DNA of 64,000 nt. Origin: Uranotaenia lowii. Lineage: Eukaryota; Arthropoda; Insecta; Diptera; Culicidae. Where the stretch lies: positions 166,895,104 to 166,959,103 of the forward strand of contig NC_073693.1 of NCBI RefSeq assembly GCF_029784155.1, in the 5' to 3' direction. The notes beneath the pieces were generated by a model. That model saw nothing but the letters and a program-made list of their open reading frames with translations, was not told where the DNA came from and ran no database searches. Below, piece by piece: positions 1 to 12,102 of this stretch; position 1 is the first letter of the stretch; each line of letters opens with the position of its first letter. Made by a program: the position numbers and the translations under genes.

Positions 1-1052
1 TAAAGTTTTGGACATTTGATTAAGAAAAAATTGATGGGAAATTAAGAAATTCTAAACAAGCTATTGAATAAGTTAATCCAAGTTTAGGTTTGAAACAAGA
101 ATAAGAAAAACATTTTTAAACCAAAAAAGGAACCAATTTAATAATAGAACTGATTAAATTTATATTTTGAATTTGTGAAATAACGATTGGTTTGAAAACA
201 TTTAAAATTATTCTATAAAAATTACGAAATGTTTTTTTGCGCCATTATTAATGTGACACGAATATTTGTGAATAATTTTTCACATTGACAACATTGTAGT
301 ATTTAGGTAAAATTTACAATTTTATTATTTTACTTATTATAAAACAAAATTAGAATACTTAGCTTTAACGTTTTCTGGATACCAAACATCAATGAATAGC
401 TCCGAAGGTTTTATCCCCGATTTGACTTGAAATTAGCTTCAGCAAAAATTTAATAATGTTTGAACTTGAATTTGAACGGTCTCTAAAATTTTCTTTAAAA
501 GTAAAACACGTCCGTCATCGACGGCCACAGCCTACCGAGTCCATGTAATAGATAGAAACAGCGTTTCTCAAAAAAGTTAAAACATATTCCTGATGACATT
601 AGCACGGGATCAACAGTCAGGATCGAAATGTTAACCACAGTTCAAAATTAAATTGATGAAAAATCAGAGTATTCTTTATTCTAAGTTATTATTATTAACC
701 TTGTCAACTTCCAAACATTTTTTTCTTCAAATCATAAATAGGTAGTTACATATATGAAATAGCCGACGGATACCCTCCAAGAACGCAGTTTGACCATCAC
801 TGGGTTAGACGCTTGATCGTCTGCTGTCATATTCATTCACATCTTAAGTCACTTGGAAGGACATTTCTTTCATTCATGATGGAAATCTGTACAAGCCTTT
901 AAAAAAAAAATACACTGATGTTCAGGGTTTTCATTTTGGTATATCATCGTATTTGGTCTCGTACGCTACAAGTTTCAGAGACACGCAACCATACGAAACT
1001 TGTAATTATGTTTGAATATGTTTCAATTATTTACTGTCACGGAATATCTGCT
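1..1052. other. AT-rich flank without a recognised gene
   Basis: No long ORF, RNA gene or recognisable repeat is seen. The stretch is the 3' flank of the minus-strand TM7SF3-like gene that follows, so it probably holds its 3' UTR. I could not identify a convincing polyadenylation signal. Confidence 0.5.
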
Positions 1053-3323
1053 TTATTTGACAGTTCTTGGATTGGAATCGGAAGGCTCGAACACTTCATC
1101 GTCACTGCTCGCCTGTCTATCGATTGTCGGTGCATTGGAAACGGCTTCGTACGCAAAGCTGTCATCAGTCAGAAATGCTACATTGCTTGCTGAGACCCTG
1201 CGGCAACAGGAAAGATCCATGTTGGATCTCACAACCTGGTTCTCGCAGAGCTTACAGCGAACACGCAAGTAGATGCAGATGGTTAACAATATACAGAAAC
1301 TGGCAATGGCCATCAGTTCGTTGGTGTCCAGTGTCGGGTCTGATAGTGCGTGGTCGTTGCCGGGCGCAAATAAGCCTCGCACTTGATGCCAAACCGAATA
1401 GTGCATCCTAGCGCTGAACACAACGTTAACCCCGTAGAATAGGGCCGTTGCTCCGAACAAAATTGCATTAGCGTAAAGGAAGAATTGGAACGAGCTAAAA
1501 ATCAACCCAAAAACGGCGGTGCAGACAACGAACGCAATGCTGATTGAAACATGTCCACCTGGAAGAGAAATATAACATATAATACTTTAGTTAGATTAGA
1601 AGGACTTAAAAGCTACTACAATGATAACATCGATTGAAATTAAAATTTAAACTCACTTATTGCAAAGAAAATTACAGAAACAAGAAGGTAACCGCTCATT
1701 ATGTTGCAAACGATGATACAAACTATAGGACAGAAAACTGATAATAATATAAATACGATAGCTCCTGCTATCGCTCCAAGTACCAAACATCCAATAATCT
1801 CGGGATTATTCATTCCGACAACATTGCAATACTCTAACACTTTCACTGTTCCCAGGAGTCCGACAATTACTCCACAAACAAAAGCTTTGCATGGCAGAGG
1901 AAGAAACCCGATTACTATTTCTGCTAGGAAAATTATAGTAACAATTACTCCAACGATTCTGAGCGGAACATTAAACTCATAGCACTCTGCAACATTCGTA
2001 AATGGACTACATGAATAGGTGTGAATCGGCACGTAGGCCGAAAATCCGAGATTTACCGGATCAATCGCGAGTGTCACAAAAACCATTCCACGGCCAACTT
2101 GTAGGTTGTATACTCGCTTTATACTAGGATCAGTTGAGCTTAAGTTATTGATGCGACCGGAAGCTTTAGCACTTGCATAACTGATCAATTTGATAATGTA
2201 GGCAAAATAAGTACGTTGCGAAAAATCATATGATGGCATGGACAGGTAATAAGATTCATAAACTAGCTTCAGCTTGCCACATTGATCAGAATAGCGCCTC
2301 GCAAGACCGGCCGGTGGTGTTACAACTTCGATAGTGGTATCTCGCAGGGTCAAATTCATGATTGGGGAAATTTCAACCGGGAATTCAAGATTGCAGCCTC
2401 CGGGTATTGGAGCGGTTTTGTTGTAAAGCAACATAACTAGAGCCACCATCACATTTTCGTGTGGATTGAAATTGAAAGCATACAAATCGCCGTCTTCGTA
2501 CAGAATCAATCCGACATTCGTTCCACTCAAATGCTGACCCTTGATAACGGTTTTCGTGTAGCTCAGCGTTACATCGTACTCGTAGGCGTGAAGCTGTATC
2601 AGAGAAAATCCAACGTCTTTCCCATTGCGCGACATATTGGTCAGCTGAATGTTTGTCCGGGAATACGCCGGGAGCACTATCTCCCTGTAGTCGTTTATAT
2701 CATTCATTTTAATTTTTTTAGGCACAGTCAGTTGAACCACTCTGAAGCCTGAAACGAAATTGGTAATATTAATTTAATGTATAGGTGTATAAATATTAAC
2801 GGAAATCCTTTTTTACAACAACAGTTAAAATGAAATGTAAAAAAAAGTATTGAAAGTGACAGAATATGATTGACCATGATGATGATTATTTAAAAGGAAC
2901 GATTTGCATGAAAGCTTAAATTTGTCTATGCTTGTTGAAGCAATAAGTTATTTCTTCCAATATTACCTCCATTTTAAGTTTGCGGTAACTTTTATCTGAA
3001 TTCACAGGACGCTCCTATTTGCTTTATATAATCAATTTTTGTTTCGAGATGACCCTGTTAAATTAGGTTTGTTTATTTTTTCTCGGGATTTGTATACTCT
3101 CATGTTACTCATCTCCTCAATTTTGTTTCAGACAGGAAAGGAATAAGGTGAAACCAAAAATACCTAGTTCCGGAAGGTCTTCGACGACCGCTAAGTTCAC
3201 CGGGTAACCAGTTGTTGTATCATTTCCAGGCATATTCTTCGAAAAACTGTGTCCGGCAACCAGCATCCATAGGCAGCTAACTATCAGGCCGCCTACAAAA
3301 CAAAGATTCTTGAACTCTTGCAT
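1053..3323 (-). CDS. TM7SF3: TM7SF3-like seven-transmembrane protein, three coding exons
   Basis: Exons on the minus strand are 3323-3164, 2748-1657 and 1558-1053. All junctions are GT-AG (donors GTATTT and GTGAGT; acceptors TTTCAG and TTCCAG). The phases fit and the total is 1758 nt, 585 aa, close to the length of vertebrate TM7SF3. Residues about 6-24 form a hydrophobic signal peptide. An ectodomain of about 260 residues has several N-glycosylation sites and the family motif PGGCNLEF, and ends in a YVPIHTYSC-type stretch that also matches the family. A run of hydrophobic helices follows, then a polar, acidic cytoplasmic tail with cysteines. TM7SF3 is a membrane protein linked in vertebrates to stress responses; its exact role in insects is not clear to me. 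The ATG at 3323 is chosen because it precedes the signal peptide. The gene seems intact. Confidence 0.88.
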
Positions 3324-3712
3324 TTTACTGCAAGTTTAACCACTTTTTTTTGAAAAAAAGGAAAACGGACGAACGAACTTAAAAAAAAATCACAAACAAA
3401 ACATCCCGGATCGGACTGATTATTCTGAAGTGTTTACGAAAAACAAAGGACTGAAGCAACTGTCAAATCACATATACAAACGGACCGTACCGACTTTTTG
3501 GAACCAGAACGTCAGTTCCCCTTTGATTTCAATGGCATTTTGGAACCAAAACGTCAGTGCGGTACTGAAATGTCAGTTCGGCAATTTCCTTCTCTTTCAG
3601 CCCCTTGACGAAAAAGGGAGTCCAGGGATGCCAGATGTTTTAGATAAAAATTTTTTTATTTTTTTTTTCTCGAGGGATTTTAAAGCATCTTTGTGGCTTA
3701 CCCGAATAGCAA
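3324..3712. promoter_or_regulatory. 5' flank of the TM7SF3-like gene
   Basis: The stretch lies immediately upstream (minus sense) of the TM7SF3-like start codon and should hold its promoter and 5' UTR. It contains two imperfect copies, about 40 bp apart (near 3496 and 3538), of a block with the core TTTTGGAACC and CGTCAGT. No TATA box is obvious. A plus-strand ORF of about 126 codons crosses it but has no recognisable domain and is not called. Confidence 0.3.
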
Positions 3713-3849
3713 CCCGCATAAATCAGTACCATAAAATGACTATTACTGTAATCTTTCTCCTGAGACACCCAAAAGATTACCCTAATAGTTATCAGATTAT
3801 TCAAGGATGATTATATGAATCGTTTTGGGTATCGTTTGGACACACTTTA

Positions 3850-5044
3850 CACGCAGAAAAAGAAAGGGGGTTGGTTTCTACAAAACGTTTTGTTATTTAA
3901 TTTTGTATTTAAAAAGCGGATAATTGAATGGCTTTCACAATAAATTCGATTACGGATAAAAGAGAAATTTTGTTATTTTTATACACTCATATTTTACTGT
4001 ATGCAATTAAAATTTGGTTTATTTAGAAACTAATATTGGGTCTATTCGATAATCGTGTTGTTGAAAAACGATAAGTCGAAAAAAGAAAAAAAAAGTGATT
4101 AAAATTTTTAGCATCAGAACACAGAACTGTCTGTCGTTCTTCCTTTAGCAAGTATAGTACTCTCGTTTCGTGGCTCCGGCATTTTGCTTTTCCAAGAAGG
4201 TGTGTAAGTCCCAGAAAAATACATTTTCCAGCTGATAAACATCGTGTAATTTTTTTTAAACCGGTGTTATTTCTGCTCTCCTTTCAGTGCTTAGGTCTTA
4301 TCAGAACAGGCGGAATCGATAACCATGGACATGGTACTGGGGCCACCCATCCGAAATAGAACCAAGAAAGACCATCCAGGTAGGACATCATTCCGGCAAA
4401 GTCGAAGCTTGCCATCGTGCCTACTCACGGTTATGGAAAACTGATATGTAGCAGTCGGAGATGGCGGTGTACTACCAGTATCCGGAAGCTGAGGGTAATT
4501 AAGGAATGCGAGACGGGCACTTTAACCTGCATTTGGGAAGCAAACCAGACATACGCATTTTTATCCTTATCAACGGAATGGTCGTCCCCAATGCCAACCG
4601 GAATGGTAGGTAATTTCAATTGACATTGGTGTTAGTAGAAGAAATATGTGAATAAAGAATATAATTTAATGTTTTCTTGATTAAACCGCAGAGAAATTAA
4701 ACTATTAGATCCGAAAATTCAAATTATTCAAATCATGGTTATTAAATTTGAAAAAAAAAAATATTTTCAGCACAAAGTTTAATTATTTTGAGCCCATCAA
4801 TGATTTATTTTTCCAATACAAAAAAATTTTGTAGTTCTCAACTCAATTTCGTTTTATTGTTTTGACAGAAATTTCGATTCATTTTTAAAAAAGGTGTATT
4901 TTAGTTTCAATGAAACGATAAGTTTAAATCGAATCGATATTTTTTGTCAGTGTTATCAAAAATATATTTGTGCTTTTTCCCAACCAAAACTTTTATTATT
5001 TTTGGCCGAAATCTTATTATTTTTAAAATATATTTTTCTGCGTG
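3850..5044. mobile_element. TA-flanked inverted-repeat element (1195 bp) with intron-bearing cargo
   Basis: The ends CACGCAGAAAAA and TTTTTCTGCGTG are perfect inverse copies, bounded on both sides by TA (3848-3849 and 5045-5046). The related copies at about 6870 and 8045 read CACTTTACGATAC uninterrupted, which gives the empty site and proves insertion. Inside is a plus-strand transcript-like unit: a donor at 4200 (AAG|GTGTGTAAG), a TCTCCTTTCAG acceptor at 4287 (88 bp intron), a second donor-like site at 4380, and AATAAA at 4651. The short frame after the ATG at 4325 encodes nothing I recognise. No transposase is present. Confidence 0.75.
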
Positions 5045-5339
5045 TACGATACAGTGAACGGGTTGTTAAGTAGAGTTATGATTCAACAACGATTCAAATG
5101 CAACGAACTGGTTGGATCTTACATGTTATCTTTTGTTAATGATCTACCCATAAAATGAGGATGATACGATGTATCTTCAATTATTAATAATAAGATTAGT
5201 AAAAAATAAATATAAGTTAGAGTTACTAAAGTTTGTTTATTCAACATTTAATTATAACACATTTAAAAAAAAATTCTTTAAAACATAAGATTAATGAACC
5301 TCTACACAATCACACTACACTAAAAACGTACACTTTATA

Positions 5340-5700
5340 AGCGGTTCCATTGAGGCAGTATGTTCCCGAGATGCTGAGATGGTGCCGAGGATGTAGATCG
5401 GGAGGGTTGGTGTTACCTGTAGTGGCCACAATATTGAAACCGTTTCCATCTCATTATCCTTCGGCGCTCCCGTCGGATTCGTTTGCGATTTTGCGCCCTC
5501 GTCTGAAGCCGCCTAAAATTGCCTTACAGCTCCTGGAAGGAAAAATATTTTTTAATAGGCATCCTTTTTCGATTAAGATTACTTCAAGTAAGGTACTCAC
5601 CATTACCATCAGAGTAGGTGCAATCTCCGAACGTTCCGACTCCTTGAAAATTGTCCCGAACTAAGCCGCGGAAGATTTTTTTCACAACCCAGGCAAACTC
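5340..5700 (-). other. Spliced mini-gene-like cargo of copy 1
   Basis: On the minus strand an open stretch of GC content well above its surroundings runs to a consensus donor (ATG|GTGAGTACC, intron from 5600). The acceptor is CTTCCAG at 5533, a 68 bp intron, and a second exon-like block follows to about 5340. The reading frame closes soon after the junction. I recognise no protein. The base composition is unlike the AT-rich shell of the element, which suggests captured exon sequence. The equivalent place in copy 2 holds a different sequence with the same layout. Confidence 0.4.
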
Positions 5701-5910
5701 AGCCACGTGTTTTGGAATGGCAGCAGCAAAATTGATGGCGTGTTGCAAAAATACTCAATTTGTTTTTTTCACCATTTATTGAATCTTTCAAAAATAATTC
5801 GTTATCGTTTTATCGCGTTGCAAAAATTATCTTTTTGATTTTAAGAATATCAATCGTATCTTTCGGAAATAATATTTTTCCGTTCTAGCAAAGACACATT
5901 GAGCCAAGAT

Positions 5911-6639
5911 CAACCCCCTGGCAACTTGACAGTTCTGGCGAGCTTCGTGTGCCTGATTCAAAATCGCAGATGTCGCATGTGTACCGCTTGTTTACATACT
6001 TTTCGAGCCATGCGTGTGGAAAGGGCACATCATCAAATGTGGTGCGAATCAGGCAAATTCATAACTTTCGAATGAATGAAAAAGAGATTCAACCGAAGTT
6101 ATTATACACATTCAATATTCTACCTATTTATTTATTGTATAGGAACAGTTTTTCCATAAAACAGGAAATGTTCTGCTATAATGTGAAAGTTTTGCCATTC
6201 TAAAATTTCCATATGTATCGCAGTTTATGAAAATCATTCGATGATTGTTGTGGTGATGTTTTGTTTTACATTTATTGTGTACGATTGTCCACAATTGTTT
6301 CGGTGGAAGGGATACTTGTTCCAAAAAACTGCCGTATATTTGTGGTTTATTTGGATTAGTCCAGTAGTTTTAGACCTAATAAATGATACACAGATTTACG
6401 TCTGTGAGTTGATTGCATCGACTAAACTTTTGAAAACAGATCGTTTTACATATAACTGAGCTTAAATTTTTAAATTCGAATCATTTTTTCATTTGTTGAA
6501 TCAATTGAAAGAGAATATATTTCAATATGCGTCCTTCCGACATGTTAAGTCGCTTGATTTTCAATTTGACAGAACCAGAGAACCAGAAAAAACTGGCACA
6601 CGCGATTTGTATCGGAAACGTCAAGTTGCCAGGGGGTTG
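5911..6639. mobile_element. hAT/P-like non-autonomous element (729 bp, 8 bp duplication)
   Basis: The 8 bp sequence GCCAAGAT occurs at 5903-5910 and again at 6640-6647. Between them lies an element starting CAACCCCCTGGCAACTTGAC and ending with its inverse. An 8 bp target duplication is the hallmark of hAT and P superfamilies; which one applies cannot be decided from these ends. There is no coding capacity beyond short ORFs. It is inserted in the right part of the copy 1 CCCGCAT element, so it is younger than that element. Confidence 0.8.
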
Positions 6640-6735
6640 GCCAAGATGCAATTTGACACGTTACTATTAATGTTATCAGAATGGAATAATACGGACGTTT
6701 AAGTGTATCATACTTTGCTATGCGGGAAGGACCAT

Positions 6736-7909
6736 CCCGCATGAATCAGTATTATACAGTAACGATTTCCATTATCTTCTTCCTAAGACACACGAAAGAT
6801 TAGCTTTATAGTTTTGGATTATTAATGTACGATAAGGGTAGTCTTTTTTCCATGAAATGGAATCGTTTGGACGCACTTTACGATACAGCGAACGGGTCGT
6901 TAAGTAGAGTAACCATTCATTTTTTTTGCTTTTTTCTACTCGTTCTGAAGCGAGTTGGATCATACGTGGAATCTTTAGTGAATGATCGTCTCATAAGAAA
7001 AAGAACGATACAACATATCTTGTTGTATTGATAAAAAGATAAAAATTAATATCCAAAATAAGCTTTATACACTTTTATTTTTCATATTATTTTACACTCA
7101 CTAAACTTTTACTAAACAATTATCACCTTTTTTAAATAAAAATCCTTTAATATGCGATGATTGCGTGTGCTACTGCTCCTGATGTTTATATGGTGGCGGA
7201 GGTAGATAAACCGGATTGTTGGATTGTCCACATTGTAACTTTCGCCTATAAGTCCGCGAACGTCTTCCTCCTCTGAACTTTTGCCGGTTTTGTCTTGAGG
7301 TCACCTGCAGCCGTGGTTCCATCGTCTTCGCCTGAAATTGCAAGCATTCTCCAGATGTTCACCGTTTCGCCTTCTAAATGTTCCATAAGCTGTGCTTGGT
7401 CTGAATTCAGCTTGCCACACAGCTTCCGGTATTCCTTCTTTGCCGAATTCTATTGGTGGGAGAGAATGGATTCAACTAATATATTTCCCTCTAAATAAAA
7501 AGATTTTTATTTTACCTTCATCACTTGCACCTATCGTCATCCCCGGCGGCTTCCGCGTAGTCTTCGGAGGTTCCGTACGCTAGCTCCCACAATTCCGGAA
7601 CAGGAAAAAAATTGGTGAAAATGTGGTCATGTTTGTTGACGTAACAGCAGAAAATACGATGCGCGTTGCAAAAAAAATCTTTTATTTCCAAAATGATTAA
7701 TCTTATCTTTCCTGAATATTTTTTTATCATATCGACGTGTTGCAAAAATAATCAATTTCCTTAAAGTATTAACCGTATCTTTCCGAAATGATATTTTATC
7801 CATATTAGCGAAGGCACATTTAGCCAAAACACAATGTGAAACGTTACTATTCAGGTAATCAGAACGAAATAATACTTAAGATTCAGCGTATCATATTTGA
7901 TCATGCGGG
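6736..7909. mobile_element. CCCGCAT-ended element, copy 2 (1174 bp)
   Basis: It begins CCCGCATGAATCAGTATTAT and ends ...TATTTGATCATGCGGG, separated from copy 3 by only two bases (AT). The left 400 bp aligns closely with the left end of copy 3 and with the split left end of copy 1. The right 250 bp aligns with the right part of copy 1 (shared blocks with GTTGCAAAAATA and GTATCTTTC). The middle differs between copies, which points to a common shell with exchangeable cargo. Confidence 0.7.
7200..7640 (-). other. Spliced mini-gene-like cargo of copy 2
   Basis: On the minus strand an exon-like block with an acidic open frame (ending ...YAEAAGDDDRCK, then stop) leads to the donor GAAG|GTAAAA (intron from 7515) and the acceptor CACCAATAG at 7450, a 66 bp intron. 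The following block stays open for about 65 codons in one frame and includes KLNSDQAQLMEHLEGE. No family is recognised. The high GC, the compact intron and the position between AT-rich element ends argue for captured host exons. Coding function is doubtful. Confidence 0.4.
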
Positions 7910-9499
7910 ATCCCGCATGAATCGGTATTATACAATTACGATTTCCATTATCTTCTTCCCATGACACACGAAAGATTAGCTTTATAGTTTTGGATTATTC
8001 ATGTACGATTAAGGTAGTCTTTTTTCCATGACATGGAATCGTTTGGACGCACTTTACGATTCAGCGAACGGGTCGTTAAGTAGAGTAACCATTCATTTTT
8101 TTTGCTTTTTTCTTCTCGCTCCGAGCGAGTTGTATCATACGTGGAATCTTCACCTAATGGTTTTATCATAAATAAAATAACGATACAATATATCGTGTCT
8201 TTTAGATACAATTATTAAAATGAAAACTATTGAAATGAAAATCAGAAGATTATTTATGATTTAATTTGTTTAAAATAATATACTTTATTCTCATATGGGT
8301 TTCGAATAATTACATTAGATTTTTGCTTAATCAACAAATTATATCAATCGTATCACCAAAAACATAACAATTTTACACTGGCAGTCCTCGGAATACATTA
8401 CTGAGTACAATACTAGAATTATTACTGAATGTAGTGTCTAGATTTCTCTATCTGTAAAACTATGAAAATCGATGTTTTATCACAAATCAGTACTTTCACC
8501 GAGTAGGCACCTCAAACTTTAATCTGTGGAAATATCCGTTATTTTCAACCAAATATGCGCATGTGCGCGTTCTGCAAATCCTTCGGTCCTAGATACTAGC
8601 CAATGCATTCATGTAAATTTTGATAACCGACTCATTGTTATCGAACAGATAAACCTGTGGATAAACCATCTCCCACATCAAAGCCACCAACTTCGGCTGC
8701 CATTCCTTTAAGCACGACTTGTCCAACACACAATCTATGTGCTGCTACATCACACACCGAGTACTGAACCGCTTCTTTGCAACGGCTCATAGAAGTCTTT
8801 TGCGAATTTCATTAATTATTTTCTGGATCGAGCCCGTCTTCATTTTGTTAACGCTAATTATCAGCACACCAACAAATCCAGTAGTAAGGGTAGTAAGGGC
8901 AGTAAGGGCTTGGTAAACGATCTGTAGAATAAAATGAGTTTTATATGGAAACATGGCAGGATTTAATAAAGGCTGGATTTTCAGCATGGGGAGCACCCAA
9001 TGAATATTCTAAACATTTTAATATAAAATTTTGACTTAAGGGAATATTTGTAATACTCACCACTCATCGCCTGATATAATTTCATTCTTTGCTTTCCATT
9101 TAGAGCAAACAGAACATCCTGGTTATCTTAATGTATCTTCTTTTACAGCATGATTTCATTGATCAGTTCTTCTTTTCAAGTAGTTTTTCAGTTTTGCTGA
9201 ATACTCAGTCGTTTCTTTTCGGAGTCGTCAGGGCAGTCGTAATAATTTGTATTTTTTATGAGCTGTATTTGTATTAAACGCGAGACAGAATAACAACCAC
9301 AGCCTGGTAACGGGTGCTGATTTTTCGTTCAGCAAATAATCCACATCTCGGTAAAGGATTAATTACACAGTTGACGACTATCGTCACAAACATCCGCAAA
9401 GTGACAAGCTGAAAGTAATCAGAAGACAACCAAAGATGAAGACAAATAGAATTGGAGTCATTTTTTTAAGCTTAGAAAATTCGAATACATACTTACATT

Positions 9500-10238
9500 T
9501 TCCAATTGATGCAGTATTTCAATATCGAGTAAACATTGGAAAAGCCTCCTGGGACATCGAAGTCGGACTCGTTTGCATCTTGCCCGGAAAGACCATTCTT
9601 CTGGTAAGAGTTTTCTTTCTTTTGCTCATGAAGAGTAACAAATCGCACATCCGGTTTATCAATACTTATTCCGAAAGCAATGGTCATAACTGGCATGTTT
9701 TTCTTCGCTGTAAGATACGAATGAACTTTGACGTCCTGTTGCATTAACTGGGTTGAATTTCCTCCGTATCCTAAATGGAAAACTTATAAATTGTACCGAG
9801 CATTCCTCGGCCGTTCTTTTTTTTCCAGCACATGGTAGTACAGATTGAAGTCCGTTAGATAATCTTGACCAGACTGTGAGCAACAGTAAACTTCGTCTAG
9901 AAAAAAAAACATGCTTTAATTATGGTCAGTGATTTTATCATACAATAAAAAAAATTAGTATTTACCAACATTTCTGCAAGGTGACCATTAACCGGCTTTT
10001 CTTAGAAATCCTCTCCGGCGTGATGTGAAGCATCCGTAAACATTCGAAATATGCATCCCTTGCCCTCGGAGTAGTCTTTCCGTTGGTAGTACTCGGTCAT
10101 GTTATTCAAAAACTGTTCCTTTTCACGTCGTGTAACAAAAATTAGTTTTGCTCGCCTTCTCTGGGCCCAGATGTCTGTTTTCTGCAAAGGTTCCTGACAT
10201 TTTTTGAGCAGCGGATTTAAAGGAAAAAAGGCAAGCAA
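9500..10238 (-). pseudogene. Decayed RecQ-family helicase fragment
   Basis: The minus strand encodes TIAFGISIDKPDVRFV near 9637-9690, matching the RecQ motif around ATxAFGMGIDKPDVRFVIH. It is followed by a degraded equivalent of YYQESGRAGRD (YQKNGLSGQDANESD). Upstream, an exon starting at 9896 after an acceptor CTAG holds VYCCSQSGQDYL and LYYHVLEKKER, matching the RecQ region IYCxSRKD...YHAxLE. The exon at 10000-10238 (LIFVTRREKEQFLNN...) fits the segment joining the two RecA-like lobes. Frames break several times and key residues are changed, so no active helicase is expected. Only the second lobe is represented. RecQ helicases unwind DNA in repair; this copy is a relic. Confidence 0.62.
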
Positions 10239-10439
10239 GCCACCAAGTATGATTGGGCAAAAGGAAAGAATTATCCGTCTAAGACTCGGAATATACCTTG
10301 AATTGTCACGGCTTCCAAAGATGAAATTTCAACTCATCTTGAAACATTATTTTCATGCAAACCTGGCTATTGTCAATGATGTGTGGATTTTCCAGCCACT
10401 CGGCAGTCCTGATTCTGGTCAGCGTTCCAAAAGTCAGCC

Positions 10440-11178
10440 TAATAGGTACTTTTCGCATTCCGCCGGGAAAATTCGTTGATGTACTTCACGTGGTCCTTCT
10501 GAATGGTGATACGAATCAGATACGCCTGGGGATCGATCACTTGGGCGCTGGACAGCAGCCACTTGCAAGGAATAAGGGAATTCGCATATCACTAAAAAAC
10601 AGCACCACCTCCAGATAAGCTGATGATTTTCTCGTTGGTTCATTCTGATTGCCCACGAACATTAATTTGAGGAATTGGGCTATTCGCTAGTAGGTACTGT
10701 TATCGTTCTCAAACGCGATTCGTAAATTTACCGGGAGTCAGAATTTCAACTTCCCCGGAAAAGGTTTCGACTGCCTTCCGCTGGGAGTACAAAATACGTT
10801 TGTTTACCTTTTCAGCCGTTTAGGTTGGTCGTTTGATTTTGACAGCGTTTTGCTCGGGAGCAGCACCGCCAGGTGCATACATAAAGGCATCTTTTTTTCC
10901 TTCGTCCAAAGTTGATTCTGGAAGTAATAAATTTTTGTTTAGCAAACTTTGAGAACTGAGATTTTAAAAAATCTTACCAAATTAGAGTTCGACGTTCTTG
11001 ATGAATTTACAATTCCGGTTACGAACTCTGCGATCCTCGAAATTGTAGTTTCAAAACTGGTCTGAAACAGAACGGAACAAGGCTCCGCTTCGATGGAAGC
11101 TTGTCGAGTCGGCAACGGCAACTCGTCCAGCACGACTACATTGGACAGCGCATCGGCCAAGGTGGATGATGTTGTCAT
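10440..11178 (-). pseudogene. CYFIP/Sra-1 N-terminal gene fragment, decayed
   Basis: The minus-strand exon 11178-10978 encodes TLADALSNVVVLDELPLP followed by IEAEPCS and FVTGI, a clear match to the N terminus of insect Sra-1 (CYFIP), a WAVE-complex and Rac effector subunit. NFEDR, expected before FVTGI, is found in another frame, so an indel has occurred. The donor TTG|GTAAG (10977) and acceptor CCAG (10918) define a 60 bp intron. The next exon continues with LDEGKKDAF, then QRKAVETFSGEV, a GKF stretch, RIAQFLKLM and, near 10470-10540, PQAYLIRI plus KDHVKYINEF. All are in CYFIP order but in several frames with stops. It spans roughly the first third of the protein with long gaps. Confidence 0.8.
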
Positions 11179-11711
11179 TCCTCCGAAATTGAGGTATAGA
11201 AGGCACGGTTTAATTTTCACTACCGCTTTTCTGTTGATTGAGCAGCCGCCTGAATGGTTTTTCCACCTCCTAAAAAAATATAATTTTTGTTTTGATTAGT
11301 TCTAGTTTATCTTAGAATGCATTACAAAATGAAATATGAAACTCACCGTCAGAACCAATTTCACTGTTTTTCCGGTGCAAATATTTGTTCTTTCAGTCCT
11401 AATTTCCGGCTAAATTGAAGTTTTCCAACCGAGAAATTATCGATGCAATCGCAAACACGCCATTTTTTTCTTTTGTTTGCGAATTATGCAAACACAGCTA
11501 GGACAAAAAATCGGATTCCACTAATTCGTTTTTAGATCACAAACTGTATCTTCCAGTAATAGTTTAATGATCATTTCTAGCGAAGGCGCATTATGAATAA
11601 AATAGTATTGAAAATTGGATTGTTTAAGGACGATACAACGGATAGTCACTATTAGGGTAATCGGAACTGAATGATATTGAAGATTCAGTGTACGGTATTT
11701 GATTATGCGGG

Positions 11712-12102
11712 ATGGTATTAATATAACCAAACAATGATTTTCGATTTAACAATAAACTTCATCGTAATATTAAAATATTTTTTGACGGTTTTTTATTTTG
11801 AAACTACCATTAATTTCAAAGTTACCGTAAAGCATATCGTTAATTCAAAATATTCAGAGTTGTCGAAAATAAAAGAAGCACGGTTTTACAGTAATTTTCT
11901 TGTGAATATTATTGTTACTGTGTACTTCATGGTAAAATTAAAATCCAAACCAAAAACGAACGTTGGTAAATTTTTACTTTCTTTTACACATTCTTGATTT
12001 TTCGTGTAGATATTTATTTTCACCGCGCGCCATCTTCGCAAAAAAGAAATTATAAATCGGAATTTCTTAAAATTTACCGAAACCGAGTGTTTGCGCTCCC
12101 AG
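11712..12102. other. AT-rich spacer, no gene seen
   Basis: This lies between the end of the third CCCGCAT element and the first exon-like block at 12103. No recognisable gene or structured repeat is visible. Confidence 0.4.

Larger units (their letters stand above)
3713..6726. mobile_element. CCCGCAT-ended element, copy 1 (interrupted)
   Basis: It starts CCCGCATAAATCAGTA and ends with the near-inverse ...TATCATACTTTGCTATGCGGG. The same ends occur in the two elements that follow directly (6736-7909 and 7912-11711), and the internal flanks of all three align. This copy is broken by a TA-flanked insertion (3850-5044) and by a 729 bp insertion with an 8 bp duplication (5911-6639). Without them it is about 1.1 kb, like copy 2. 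No transposase is visible, so it is non-autonomous. The superfamily is not established. Copies 2 and 3 have AT on both sides, compatible with a 2 bp target duplication. Confidence 0.65.
7912..11711. mobile_element. CCCGCAT-ended element, copy 3 (3.8 kb), carrying host gene fragments
   Basis: It starts CCCGCATGAATCGGTATTAT and ends ...GGTATTTGATTATGCGGG, with AT on both flanks. The terminal regions match copies 1 and 2. The 3 kb between them hold minus-strand, intron-separated fragments of two recognisable host genes, a CYFIP/Sra-1 copy and a RecQ helicase copy. A third exon-like stretch near 8580-8810 (open frame containing LKEWQPKLVALMWEMVYPQ) is not identified. No transposase is seen. The alternative is that an older element pair merely flanks host pseudogenes, but the shared ends and orientation favour capture. 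Confidence 0.6.

Noticed and set aside
3430..3810. 126-codon plus-strand ORF
   Set aside because: Crosses the TM7SF3 promoter region and the start of a transposon, and ends in its inverted repeat; no domain.
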